DNA of 33,304 nucleotides, taken from assembly GCA_040357565.1 (NCBI GenBank), contig JBDODJ010000123.1. The stretch is one strand, 5' to 3'. Below the pieces are notes generated by a model. That model saw only the letters and a program-made list of their open reading frames with translations. It was not told where the DNA came from and did not search any database. Shown here one piece after another: positions 9,551 to 19,243 of the stretch. Each line of letters begins with the position of its first letter. Position 1 is the stretch's first letter. Both the position numbers and the translations under genes were made by a program. The DNA is from Cercozoa sp. M6MM (Eukaryota > Endomyxa: Ascetosporea).

Positions 9551-9842
9551 GTGGTGGAGAATCTGCTCAAAATATTGTTTCCTTTGCCTTTCTGATTTTT
9601 TCTGGCAACCCTCCAACCACACCCAGTTTCACGTATCTCACCTCTGATTCTGGTTCGATCCAAGCGATCCAAACAATCCAAGCTATCTCCTTCCAACCGC
9701 TTTGACTAGCCCTGTGCTCCCAATTCAGTTGCGACAGGCAGATCAGTTTCCTTTGGCTTTTACCTTGTTTCAACGAGAGGTCGCTCTCACAGCACCTAAA
9801 TAAAACAAGGAACGAAAAGGAAGAGCTTGCCTCACCTGTACC

Positions 9843-10875
9843 ATGATGGAAGCGGAACACCACTCTAAACCATTGTCGGCTCCCGCTTCTGGACCCCGTC
9901 CATGGAGTGAGTCGCCGGCAGTGGACGACAGCGGTCTGGACATCAACCGCTTGCTGCGTCACCTGCAGTCAGGATGTTCTCGCATCCCTGCACCGGTTAT
10001 CTTTGATCAGCTTAACAACTGGTCAAACCTCTCAGAGGACCAGCACCATGCTGTGCTCAAGTTTCTACCCTCGCACCTGGAAAAGCCCCGCACAGCGGTC
10101 TTTACCGAGTACTCGCTGCAGATCCCTGAGCAAATGCACGAGTGGCTTACACAGGATGACCTCACGCAGGAGGAAACTCAAGCCATCTCCCTCCGTCAGC
10201 TGGCGGCTCCACGTTAACGTGCTTCTCTTTGACAAGAGGGTGGCCGTTGACGTGTGTAAGTACCACGAGACCACACGTGATGCGCTCACACCCCCAGCGA
10301 CTCACGCCACCAGCCGGCACTCAATCGACTCCTGCCAACGCAAGAAAGCATTCAGGCACTTCCCAGACGTACAGCACCATCGGTCTCATCCGATAGTGTC
10401 TCGCACCTGGACTCACCTGCGCCCTCTTCGTTGGTCTGGAAACTCTCTCTGAAAGGAGTCATCAGCTCAACTCTTTTCAGTGTTTCATCGACAGTGATAG
10501 CGCCATGGATTGCTTTCACAGCATCTTATCCTTGGCGGACACCGACCGGTCTCCAGCCTGTCCTCTCACAGCTACGTGAGTCTCCTCGCTTCCTGTGTGC
10601 ACGCAGCTGGACTTACCAACTTGACGCACATCCTGCGCTCGAGTTTGGACGAGTTCACGCAGCGGACAGCCACGGCCTCGGTAGAGTTGCAGCAAACCAC
10701 ATGGTCTCTAGTACAATCATCGGTGCATGGCTCCTTTCGGCGCAACGAAATGGTTGAGGCTATAAGTTTAGTATGGTACGTAGTTTGTATCCTTCAGATG
10801 CCCAACAAACAATGTGCATCTAAGTTTTACTATCGACATGTTCATGCAACGCATGGTAATGGGCGGGTTAGTTGA
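9843..10875 (+). CDS. Unrecognised protein with very short introns (about 300 aa)
   Basis: Best model: exons 9843-10212, 10239-10255, 10314-10457, 10481-10548 and 10572-10875. The introns are 26, 58, 23 and 23 nt; all junctions keep phase and give about 300 aa. The N-terminal 123 residues are secure (ATG ATG start; FDQLNNWSNLSEDQHH; PEQMHEWLTQDDLTQEE). The middle is Ser/Pro-rich. The C-terminal part is helical (LLASCVHAAGLTNLTHIL; FTQRTATASVELQQTT). The 17-nt second exon is supported mainly by its perfect GTAAGT donor. No family is recognised; a self-associating or gag-like helical protein is conceivable, but nothing diagnostic is visible. Its stop (10873-10875) overlaps tail-to-tail with the stop of the next gene on the other strand. 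Confidence 0.45.
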
Positions 10876-12369
10876 TATCCGTTTGTGTACGGCCCCCAGT
10901 AAAATTTAGCTGCGACGTGGCGACTTGGATGCACCGCTGCACGTGTCGATACAGCGAAACACGCGGGCGCTGGGGGTTGCGTGGCGCTTCGCCAATGAAT
11001 ACAACCCGTACCAGCGGGCGCCGAAGAATCTTCGCGGTGTCTGCGGTCAAGTATGATCCCTCGGGAAGCAGCACAATGACCGGGCCTGCCAATGGCATGT
11101 CCTTATCGACCTCAATCACCGTTGTATCGCCGTCCCTCACCAATCGAAAGCCCTCCACGCGACGTCCTGCTGCGGTTGGGTGCGTTTTTTCGTGTACCTT
11201 GCCGCTCAGGTCACGAATAAGGTCACCATAGCTCCCGCCGTGCGTGCGGATGGTGATGACGGGCTCCAGTAGCATCCCATCAAGCACTCTTTGCAGGTGC
11301 TTCGCCTCGTCGTTGCGCACGCACAGAATTGGATTGCCGTCGCATGGGTGTACGGAGAAAACGTCGGCTGGTGCGGCTCGAGTCGATGTACCGCGCTCGA
11401 TCTCGTTTCCATTGTCCCCCCCCCCACAACCGCGCAGTAACTGATACTTTTGTACCCCTAGTTCAGTATGTGCTACTACTAGCAATGTTATATTCGCAAA
11501 ACTCGCCTAGACATTGACGTCCATGATTCTCACATTGACACTTTCGCCGGCGTCTGCCGCTTCGTTGACAACGAGGTGTGGCGTCGTCTCCGGGAACCGC
11601 GTGGCAATGTCGGCGAACAGCACAATCCCCATGGCTCGTTTCCACGCCATCCAAAACCTTGCTGCAAGTCTTTGTACACGGCGACGAGCACCGGCAAGTT
11701 CACCAGCGCCTCGTCTTCGCGCACACCGGGCAATCGAATGATGCTGTCGTTGGTGCGCGGGTCTACGTCGGAAGCAATGGCGAGCAGCTTGCCCCGTAGC
11801 TGCAAACGAATCTTCTCCTCGGGCCGCGCCCACTTCATGCCGTCACACCCCAGCTCGTCCGGACAAAGTAGCAGGCGCAGCGCCTTCAAGTTGTAGAGGA
11901 TGTTGTCGATCGAGTGCGTTTATGAGCGGGTATACAGACTGCGATATCTCCGGCGGCACATCATCGCACTCGGTCTCCGAACCGCTGTCGTCCATTCGGC
12001 ACCCAACCAAATCACCGGGCAGTGCATGGGCACATGTGCCGCATGTCCAAGGCGCGTCCTCCGGACGCAAGCACGGAAGGAGTTGGTCGCCGGGCGCTGC
12101 CACAGACGACGAGACGCCTCGTGCGGCAGACGGATGGAGCAGTCCTTTCGGTCGCCCCAGCGGCGCCACGCCGCCGTCGGGGTTACAGACCCACCCAAAA
12201 TCCGCTTTGCCCATGTGCTCGATGACCCAGCACCTGCCCTGGACGTGGACGTAACACGATACGCGGGTCGAGTGACGGGGCTTTCCCGTAATCCACCTCA
12301 ATGTACGCACAGATCTGCGGCGGAGTCGGTAGTTCCTGTGGCGGAGGGACAAATTGCGCGAATTTCCAT
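10868..12369 (-). CDS. Unrecognised five-exon protein with Cys motifs (428 aa)
   Basis: Minus-strand exons 12307-12369, 11936-12238, 11658-11883, 11513-11634 and 10868-11440. The introns are 68, 52, 23 and 72 nt, all phase-consistent, giving 428 aa from MEIRAICPSATG. Residues about 20-120 contain a possible metal-binding region (GRCWVIEHMGKADFGWVC, then WTCGTCAHALPGDLVGC). Beyond it are PDELGCDGMKWARPEEKIRL, a hydrophobic segment MGIVLFADIATRFPETTPHL, and a C-terminal domain (VITIRTHGGSYGDLIRDL; AGPVIVLLPEGSYLTADT; RVVFIGEAP). I cannot name the family. A run of ten G in the last exon is consistent with the model as it stands, but is a place where an assembly error could shift the frame. Confidence 0.6.
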
Positions 12370-12913
12370 TAACACACACGCACTCACACACTGCAGGAGC
12401 CATACCGCGACGCTGCATCTGGCGTCCGGTGTACCGTCATCACGGAAGCAGCGCGACGTGCTCTGCAAACTATGCACGCAAACGCAAATCACGCAGAGTT
12501 GGGGAGTACATCCAACGGCGCACCGTACGTGATTCGATGGTCTATGGACGCAGAATATATCGGAAACAAGCCCAGAAACAAAAACACAAAAACGCAAAAA
12601 CGCAAAAACTCGACAACGGGAAAAAACACAAAACTCTAAATTTACAGCGGGTGTGAGGCATGTCGTGTACTGCGGGATTGTATTTTGTCCGAGGTCGTGT
12701 CTGGATTCAATGGCGAGAGGCATATGAGTTGAAATCGATCCCGAGCGAGAATCTGGGTGTGTGTTGCCACAATCAGAATAATAGACACCGGCCCGCCGCG
12801 GCTATGGCGGACGTGCTTACTGCCGTATGATCTGGGCAACCCTAGTGTTAATGAAACATGCAAGATTTAAATTCATGTCGGTCCAGAGGCCGAGATATTG
12901 CGCCGCTTTTTGC
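12370..12913. other. Intergenic, no gene seen
   Basis: About 540 bp. It holds an A-rich short tandem run near 12575-12615 (ACGCAAAA-type units) and a TAAATTTA palindrome at 12637. No open frame with convincing composition was found. It probably contains the promoter of the gene starting at 12369 and the 3' end of the one at 12914. Confidence 0.5.
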
Positions 12914-14037
12914 TCAGTCAGCAATGTCGTATCGCGCCGAACGCCATGTCGTGCGTGCGTCTGCTCGGCTGGAGCGGCGGCCTCGGAATTGCGTCCTGCT
13001 GCGCCGAACGCGGTCGTGACCACGGACCGGGCGCCGCCACGTGCGCACGTTGCGTGCCTTGGGCACCTCAGAGAGCACGTCTCTCGCCGAGGCATCGGCT
13101 TCGTCAGCAGCCTTCATCTCGTTTGTGATCTGAGACTCGCGAGGCATCACCCGGAACCGCAGAAACATCACTCGGACCAGGGCGGAGACACCGAGCAACC
13201 ACGACACACGCACCTGTTGCATGCAGACAGGCGTTACGACGCAGTCGGCCTGGGCCGATGAGTAGCGATCGAACAGCAGCGCATGGATGTGGCCGCGCTT
13301 CCTCTGCCGGGTTGAAACATGCTGCAGATCCCAGTCGACGTGCCGTCGCCTCGATCGTGTACGAACATAGAAGAAACTGGGCGCGACGCGGGCGCGCGCT
13401 GCGGCCGAACGTGCGCGCACGACGAAAACGTACAGTAGCCACGGGGCTACCGCACTGCGCCCGATTGCCAAGACAGTCTTGTCCTTCCAGGTACCCACCG
13501 GCAGTCGCATCTCCATTATCTCGCGATAGAAGTCGTCGTCGTCGCGCCTTTCCTCCAGGGGCAGTGCATTCACAACGAATGCGGACACAGGGGAGGAGCC
13601 GGTCTTCGCGCCACCGGCCGACATCTCTAGCACGTCGTAGTCCGCGCCGTCTGCAGACGGAGAGACGACGCGCACAACATCAGGAGCGGCGCACTGGAAG
13701 CCGATGCGGTCCTCTGTCAGCACGCCGTGGTTGCCGGTGAGTAGCTCGTATTCGTTAACCAGGAGTTCCGAGACACCGAGCCGATCCGGGAAGCAGCGCA
13801 CTCCCACTTGCATCGCAGAGTCGGCTGCATCGTCTTCGCATCGTCTGGTATCTGCACCGACATGCGCGGCGAGCTCCCGGATCTGCCGCAATGCGGCATG
13901 CTGGTCGCGCAACAGGTCCGCGATCCGCACCGAGGTGGTCGTTGGGGCCTACACACGCGACGTTCGGTTACAAAGTGAAATCAAAACGCCACACAACAGG
14001 AAAACTCTCGTGCCCGACACAACTAATGGCTCACCAT
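12914..14037 (-). CDS. Unrecognised protein, probably membrane-associated (up to about 345 aa)
   Basis: A long minus-strand exon begins at 13948 (APTTTSVRIADLLRDQHAA) after a GTGTGTAG acceptor. An ATG at 14035-14037 is followed at once by GTGAGC, so a start codon alone in its exon would join in phase; otherwise the ATG at 13930 serves. Visible parts are a helical N-terminus (HAALRQIRELAAHVGADTRR), an acidic stretch (LPLEERRDDDDFYREIMEM), and hydrophobic segments VAPWLLYVFVVRARS and SWLLGVSALVRVMFLRFRV that could be membrane spans. The last ~40 residues are Arg-rich and atypical, so an intron or an earlier end is likely there. No family recognised. It is on the same strand as the gene at 10868-12369. 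Confidence 0.5.
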
Positions 14038-14149
14038 CTACATACAGTTAACACTTGTATGTGCTTGAGTGTTTGTGTCTGTCGCGAGAATGCAGTTTGA
14101 GTCATATTGGCTACAATTCGCAAGAATCACTGCTCGAGCTGTACTGTAC

Positions 14150-14320
14150 TGCAAGAGTTGAGCCAGGGGCAGGTCTCAACTTGCAAGGAATCGGGAGTTG
14201 AGTGCCTTTGAAGAATATTGTAGTGGGCAACGTACTCTTTGTTTATCACAGGAAACAAGACGTGGACCCTATAAGAGAGGGCTAGGAGCAGTTTTCGTCT
14301 TGTTTCACTCACAAAAGAAA
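14150..14320 (+). promoter_or_regulatory. R1 dispersed repeat, copy 3
   Basis: Direct copy of the left two thirds of 4511-4768 (about 96% identical by eye), including the TATA-like CCTATAAGAGAGGGCT at about 14268. Similarity stops at ACAAAAGAAA; 37 bp later is the ATG of a small plus-strand gene. It is the third case of R1 upstream of a gene in matching orientation. Confidence 0.75.
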
Positions 14321-14356
14321 ACAAGTGCATTGATTTCGCATTCGCGATTTTCCGCC

Positions 14357-14704
14357 ATGTCGCCTGGAAATCTCTACGGGAACACTAGAAATTTTCAAAA
14401 AAATACGCGATTGTAAAAACGACGAGAGCTTAGCACGCCTAAGTTTTCTTCATCAAAATTACGCTCCTCAGACAGCTCAATAAAACATCTGCGCTGCGAA
14501 AAGGCGGGCGACAACTCACTGTGCACACAATGCAAGTCAGTTTATAAAAAACTTACAGCTGCCGATACGAGTTGCCGCTGTCAAGACATAACGTACGAGA
14601 CCGTAGACGCGGACGGCCGGGCCCATGGTGGACTTGATGAAAGCAGCACAAAACAAAACCCGACCCAGGCTGATCAATTCAGCTGTTCGGCAAGTACGGC
14701 ATAA
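14357..14704 (+). CDS. Small Cys-rich, possibly zinc-binding protein (108 aa)
   Basis: ATG at 14357 follows R1 copy 3. Exon 1 (14357-14412, MSPGNLYGNTRNFQKNTR) joins exon 2 (14434-14704) across a 21-nt GT-AG interval (14413-14433), in phase, giving 108 aa. The second exon contains LRCEKAGDNSLCTQCKSVY and DTSCRCQD, a C-x8-C-x2-C...C-x-C pattern that could bind zinc. The C-terminus is hydrophilic and ends SCSASTA. I do not recognise a family. If the 21-nt intron is not real, exon 2 still needs another upstream exon, since a stop precedes it in frame. A TGTTAC-ended repeat begins 35 bp after the stop. Confidence 0.45.
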
Positions 14705-14738
14705 TCACAAACCTTGTTCTCAGGGCTGCAGCAATACG

Positions 14739-15490
14739 TGTTACTGCAGCCCTCTCAGATACCGATCGGGCTTTGGAAAATTGAGGGTACTTAGCCAGTG
14801 TTACAAAAGAAACGTAAGAAAGTTTATTCTCGTCGGGAGGAGCCGTGTCAGTTTGAAAGAGTAAGTTGCCCAACGGTTCAGTTGGACGGCAAAGCGCTGA
14901 TGAACGGGAAAGACATCCGTCAGATGTTGTTTTTGAGTTGACTAAAAGAAAAAGAAGGAGGGCCTCTGGAACGGCGGACGTGTAGAAGCGGAGACAACCT
15001 GATGGTCGAAAGAGACCTTCTTCGAGTCAAGCTGCACGAAGCTTGCCCAAGACTTCCTACTTAAACACAGGTGTTCCACCGTGTGAGTTGAAGCTCTCGT
15101 ACGCCATGATACCAGCGAACACATGTTCCACCCCCCCAAGGTATTTTGTAAGTCCTGAGTGGCATGCGCGCGGATAAATTTACAGCAGATTGTTACGGTA
15201 TGGAAACCAGTAACTAAGGTATTGAAGACGACTAAATAAAGGAAGTAATACGTCAGTTAGAATGGCGTCGCGGATGATTAGAAGACATACCCTTGTAGAA
15301 AAGGTCGTCGATACGTGAGCTGTAGAAAGCTTGACCCGAGCTAGGAAGTCGGGTCTGCACAACACTAGCAAAACAAATCCTTCACTATAAACCATACTGG
15401 TTTAGATTTGATCGTCCGCGCTGACGAGTAGTCAGATGACAACTTGACTGGTTGAGAAACGCCATGCCGTAACAAGATCATGCCGTAACA
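14739..15490 (+). repeat. TGTTAC-ended dispersed repeat, copy C (solo-LTR-like or MITE-like fossil)
   Basis: Starts TGTTACTGCAGCCCTCTC and ends CATGCCGTAACA, the last 12 bp being present twice (to 15474 and to 15490). It aligns with 26575-27165 over most of that repeat, but contains extra sequence near its right end and is clearly diverged. It lies between the small Cys-rich gene and eIF4A. TG...CA termini and size suggest a solo LTR, but no internal region, primer-binding site or polypurine tract is visible, so a MITE is equally possible. Confidence 0.65.
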
Positions 15491-15647
15491 AACGGGTAAT
15501 CGGGTAACCAGTCCGCGGTTTCGTGGAACTTGCCGTTGGTAAATTCTCGCAGAACACTGCACACCGCGCTTGGGACAGCGATAGCAACAAAAAACACGCC
15601 ATGCTGACCGGCGTCGTTAGTACTTGCCGAGCCGTACCTCAGCGCGA

Positions 15648-15869
15648 TTAACGCAGTTCGGCCGAGAAGTTAACCGGGAGCTCCTCGATGGCCGTGTGGT
15701 ACTGCACCCCAAACATACACACACGTAAACAAATCCACACTCGTAACATTCCGGAGAGCGTAATGGTACGAACTGCTCGAGGTCCTTGAGCACGTGGTAG
15801 TCGTCCTGCGTGCAGAAGTTGATGGCCACTGCGCGCCACAACGGAAACATACACACACAATAACATCAG

Positions 15870-15903
<34 letters not shown>

Positions 15904-17239
15904 CGGAAACACACCGCCCTTGCGGCCGTAGCGACCCGAGCGGCCGATGCGGTGGATGTACGACTCGTAGTTCGACGGCAGGTCGTAGTTGATCACGAGC
16001 GAGACCGACTGCACGTCAATGCCGCGCGCCAACAGGTCCGTCGTGATGAGCACGCGCGACGAGCCCGAGCGGAACTCCTGCATGATCATCTGACGCTCCT
16101 CCGACTTCATGAGACCGTGCATGGACGACACCGTGAAGTCGCGCTCCGTCATCTGCTGCGCGAGCAGCTCGACCTTGTTGCGCGTCGAGCAGTAGATGAT
16201 CGACTGCGCGATCGTCAGCGTCTCGTACAGGTCGCAGAGGCACTCAAGCTTGTGATGCTCCTTGTCGACGTTGACAAAGTACTGCTTGATACCGTCAAGC
16301 GTCAGCTCGTCGCGCTTCACGAGGATCTGGATCGGGTCGCGCATGAAGCGCTCCGTCAGCGCCAAGATCTCCTCCGGCATCGTGGCCGAGAACAAGCAGA
16401 CCTGCACGCTGCCCGGGACGTGCTGGAAGATATCGTAAATCTGGTCCTTGAAACCACGCGACAGCATCTCGTCGGCCTCATCAAGGAAGAAGCCCTTGAG
16501 CTTCGACAGGTCGAGTGCACCGTTGTCGATCATGTGGTACACGCGGCCCGGACAACCGACCACGATCTGCACGCCGTTCTGCAGGGCGCGGATGTCCTCG
16601 CGGAAGTCAGTGCCACCAATCACCGGGTGCGCCTTGACGTTCATGTGGTGCGACAGCGCCGTCAGCACGTCGTAGATCTGCGTGGCGAGCTCGCGCGTCG
16701 GCGCCAGGATCTGAGCGAGACAGCACAGCGCATGCAACTAAACGCACATGCACATGCATACGCACAGCAGGGTACCAGGAACTGGCATTCCTTGATCGAC
16801 TCGTCCACCAGCTGCAGCGCGCTGATCGAGAACGTGGCCGTCTTGCCCGTACCCGACTGCGCCTGGGCGATCACGTCGCGACCAGACACGACCGGGAGGA
16901 TGGCCTATGCGCGAGATATCACAGTCAGTCGGGTTTACTCCAGGCAAAACCGAAGCAAGGAATACACGCGACTGGATGGCGGACGGCTTCTCGAAACCGT
17001 ACGTGTAGCTGCGCAAGACAAAAACATGTACATATGAGGCACGGCATCACACGCGGCACAATTGAGGCGGTCGTACATCGAGCGCAGCAGTGTGTCCTTG
17101 AGCTACGGAAGCAAAGCCACACCAGACAGTCATGAGACATACAACAGAGGGGGATTGAGGGTACGTTCATGTCATCGAAGGATTCGACAGCGACGCCGAA
17201 CTGCTCGCTGTTTTCGCCCTGCACCTGCACCGTCGACAT
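15648..17239 (-). CDS. EIF4A: Translation initiation factor eIF4A (DEAD-box RNA helicase)
   Basis: Seven exons on the minus strand: 17165-17239, 17077-17102, 16966-17008, 16776-16904, 15915-16710, 15770-15828 and 15648-15701. All junctions keep phase; product 393 aa, the normal length. It is the ATP-dependent RNA helicase of the cap-binding eIF4F complex that unwinds mRNA leaders in the cytoplasm. Motifs: Q-motif region [12 protein letters not shown]; motif I AQSGTGKT (Lys about 69); Ia APTREL; II DEAD at about 168-171; III SAT at about 199-201; then [14 protein letters not shown] and HRIGRSGR (VI). The stretch [19 protein letters not shown] and the C-terminus [12 protein letters not shown] match eIF4A rather than other DEAD-box proteins, including eIF4A3. 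Introns are 60-110 nt; the one at 15829-15914 contains a (GT)n tract on the sense strand. The promoter region is shared with the divergent gene at 17894. Confidence 0.97.
15871..15902. repeat. (CA)16 microsatellite in an eIF4A intron
   Basis: An uninterrupted CA tract on the plus strand, read as (GT)n in the eIF4A pre-mRNA, close after the 5' splice site of the fifth intron. Confidence 0.95.
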
Positions 17240-17511
17240 CGTCTTGTTTGTTTTTGTTTTTTAATCCTGCAACATAAGAGCCACTACATTTGGCAGACAA
17301 CACTGACACACTGACACAGACACCACAGGCACTGACGTACGCACAGACAAAACTTTTCGAAAAACACAACGAAAAAACAAAACCACACACAAACACACAC
17401 GCCTCAGTCTCTCGGCCCGCAACTGTGCCACACTCACGGATTTTGGCTGTACACACCCGCAACGTAGACTGTAAGGGGATGGGGTGCTTGTTGTCGCAGG
17501 GAGATCATTTT

Positions 17512-17570
17512 CTGAGCCGATAGCAGACTGAGCCCATCATGATCGTTGGGCTGAGTCGATAGCAGATTGA
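17512..17570. promoter_or_regulatory. Duplicated TGAGYCGATAGCAG motif between eIF4A and its divergent neighbour
   Basis: CTGAGCCGATAGCAGACTGA (17512-17531) and CTGAGTCGATAGCAGATTGA (17551-17570) are near-identical 20-bp direct repeats. Between them is an imperfect dyad with GCCCA and TGGGC arms around TCATGATCGT. The 10-mer TGAGCCGATA is also in the RPL37 leader, and TGAGCCGGTA in the RPS19 leader. The site is about 270-330 bp from the eIF4A start and 325-380 bp from the start at 17894, so it could serve either gene. Confidence 0.5.
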
Positions 17571-17684
17571 CTTTAGCTGCGGTCGATCGTCGACAGCTTT
17601 GTTGCTTTCACTCGGAAGTGTGCCCGAAATGCAGGCCAGACTTTCCCTCCGTCGTCTTGGTAAATTGTCCCTGCGCCGAGAAAC

Positions 17685-17812
17685 GATCGTCTTGTTTTCT
17701 TTTGGTTTTGTTTTCTTTTGGTTTTGTTTTCTTTGGTTTGTTTTCTTTGGTCTTGTTTTCTTTGGTTTTGTTTTCTTTGGTTTTGTTTGTGTTTTTTTTT
17801 TTAATTTCTTGG
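17685..17812 (+). repeat. T-rich short tandem repeat (TTTGGTTTTGTTTTC-like)
   Basis: About seven imperfect units of 14-16 bp built from TTTTC, TTTGG and TTTTG, ending in a run of T. It is probably the pyrimidine-rich body of a leader intron, because it is followed at 17876 by the acceptor-like CTCTTTGTGCAG just upstream of the ATG at 17894. Confidence 0.7.
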
Positions 17813-17893
17813 TTTATTTGTTTCCTGTACTTGCTCGCTGTTTTCGACGACGATGTATCTACCCTCTTTGTGCAGCCGCGACCCAGCGACGAA

Positions 17894-18278
17894 ATGCCGG
17901 CGGTTCGGCCTTCTTCATTGCCCCGCGTGCTGTTGTTCCGCGAGGCCGCATTGGTACGGCACATTCCACATGACTTGACCCGCATCCGTGTGCCCTGATT
18001 GTTGGCGGCACCGCAGACTGGCACCTGCCCGCCTCGGCCCTCCTGTTTCTGATTGCCTTCAATAACGCCGGCAACGGCTTCAACTTCAGCGAGAGCTTGC
18101 CGGGCGTCGACCTGTCCAAGTACCTCGCCGCAGCGCGCGAGGCCGCTGACTTCCACCGTCTGTCGCAGTCCAAGGGCGATATTTACGACAAGAACGCCGG
18201 GTACCATTGCTTGCTCGCTAACCGGCTCTTGATGTTCTATGTTGTGGGTTCTGCAGCTACCCGTCGGGTCACCACTAG
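17894..18278 (+). CDS. Small predicted single-pass membrane protein (99 aa)
   Basis: Exons 17894-17987, 18017-18200 and 18257-18278, with introns of 29 and 56 nt and all phases consistent; 99 aa from MPAVRPSSLPRVLLFREAAL. One hydrophobic span (HLPASALLFLIAFNNAG) is followed by a hydrophilic C-terminus (DLSKYLAAAREAADFHRL; YDKNAGYPSGHH). The basic, Arg-containing N-terminus before a single span would suit a mitochondrial inner-membrane accessory subunit, but I cannot identify it. A pyrimidine-rich tract ending GTGCAG precedes the ATG, suggesting a leader intron as in the ribosomal protein genes. It is divergent from eIF4A. The 29-nt intron is the weakest part of the model. Confidence 0.5.
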
Positions 18279-18361
18279 CGTCATGTGCCGCCGAATTAGC
18301 CGAATTAAATTTTGCCTGCGCGCAGTGTTGTGTAGATAAATATTCCCCTGGCTGGGCACCT

Positions 18362-18760
18362 TTTTGCAGCATGAGCTCCTGTATCCGCGCGGACACAACC
18401 CTCCAACTTACAAAAGTCCTCAAGAGAGGTGTGGAAGTTTTTGACGTGTGTTCGCTGGTGTCCAGACTGTGGAGCACCTGTGAACTCAAAGAAGGGCTCG
18501 ACCAATTAATCTGACCTCTTCGGGACCAGTTGTCTCCGCTTCTACCCGTCCTCTGCCTTTCCAGAGGCCGTTCTTTTCTTTACTTTACGCCAACTCAAGT
18601 ATTATCCTCACTACTCAGTTCTCGCGACGTCTTTCCGTCTCGAGGACCCTTTTTACTGACTGTCCTTTCTACAACGGGTGCCTTTACCGTCCACCACCAG
18701 TGCTCCGTCGCCCAGCTGAACCGTTCATGCACCAGTCCGGGGTGGGTCAAGAGCATGGCC
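18362..18760 (-). repeat. TGTTAC-ended dispersed repeat, copy D (partial, inverted fossil)
   Basis: Reverse-complement relative of 26575-27165. Shared blocks include GTATCCGCGCGGA, the CTCAAGAGAGGTGTGGAAG region, CTCACTACTCAGTTCTCGCG and TTTACTGACTGTCCTTTC. The terminal GTAACA is degraded here and the far third is missing or unrecognisable. It begins 83 bp after the end of the small membrane-protein gene. Confidence 0.65.
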
Positions 18761-18946
18761 GTGTCTGCCGCCCGCATAGGGTAGGACCATAAATTTACAA
18801 CTCCCCTTTTGACGTTCCCCAAGACACTGAAGTCGACTTCATGGTTGGTGCAGGTAGCGGGCTACAAGTAAACTGTGGGTCGTCCCGTCGTCCTCCTCCG
18901 TCTCTCCACCCGATATCTAAACAAACGAACAAACGGCCGTAGCTTA

Positions 18947-18974
18947 GGGCCACCACTGCTATGAGTGGTGGCCT
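18947..18974. other. Perfect 10-bp stem-loop
   Basis: GGCCACCACT (18948-18957), loop GCTATG, then AGTGGTGGCC (18964-18973), plus a flanking G-T pair. It lies in the 480-bp stretch 18761-19243 that has no gene and separates two inverted copies of the TGTTAC-ended repeat. No tRNA or snRNA signature surrounds it. Confidence 0.6.
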
Positions 18975-19243
18975 AGTCTATGTCGGGGACCTCTCGGTCC
19001 AGTGCCAGAGGAATCTTGAAGTGTGCGGATGTCGGCGATGCTGAGTTTGCGCTCTTTGGCTAAAATTTCTTCTGAGTAGTTTGTTTGAGTTCTTGATATG
19101 TTTCCAAGGGTTTCTGATGTGTGTCTTCTGTAGACTCTGGCCCTTGTGAGAGGGCGTTGTGGCTGTTTGTTTTTGCTATTTCGCATCTGCTTTTTCAGTT
19201 TCTTGTGGTCTTTGTATATTTTGATCCAGTTTCTCCTGTTGTG

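Noticed and set aside
4511-14320. R1 copies 1 and 3 as the two LTRs of a 9.8-kb retroelement
   Set aside because: No TG...CA ends, no primer-binding site, no reverse transcriptase or integrase between them; the third copy is internal and inverted, and each copy precedes a gene.
15952-17037. 361-aa plus-strand open frame
   Set aside because: Antisense shadow of eIF4A, produced by its GC-rich third codon positions.
18940-18990. Possible tRNA at the GGCCACCACT stem-loop
   Set aside because: Only one stem is present; no acceptor stem, T-loop or D-loop consensus.
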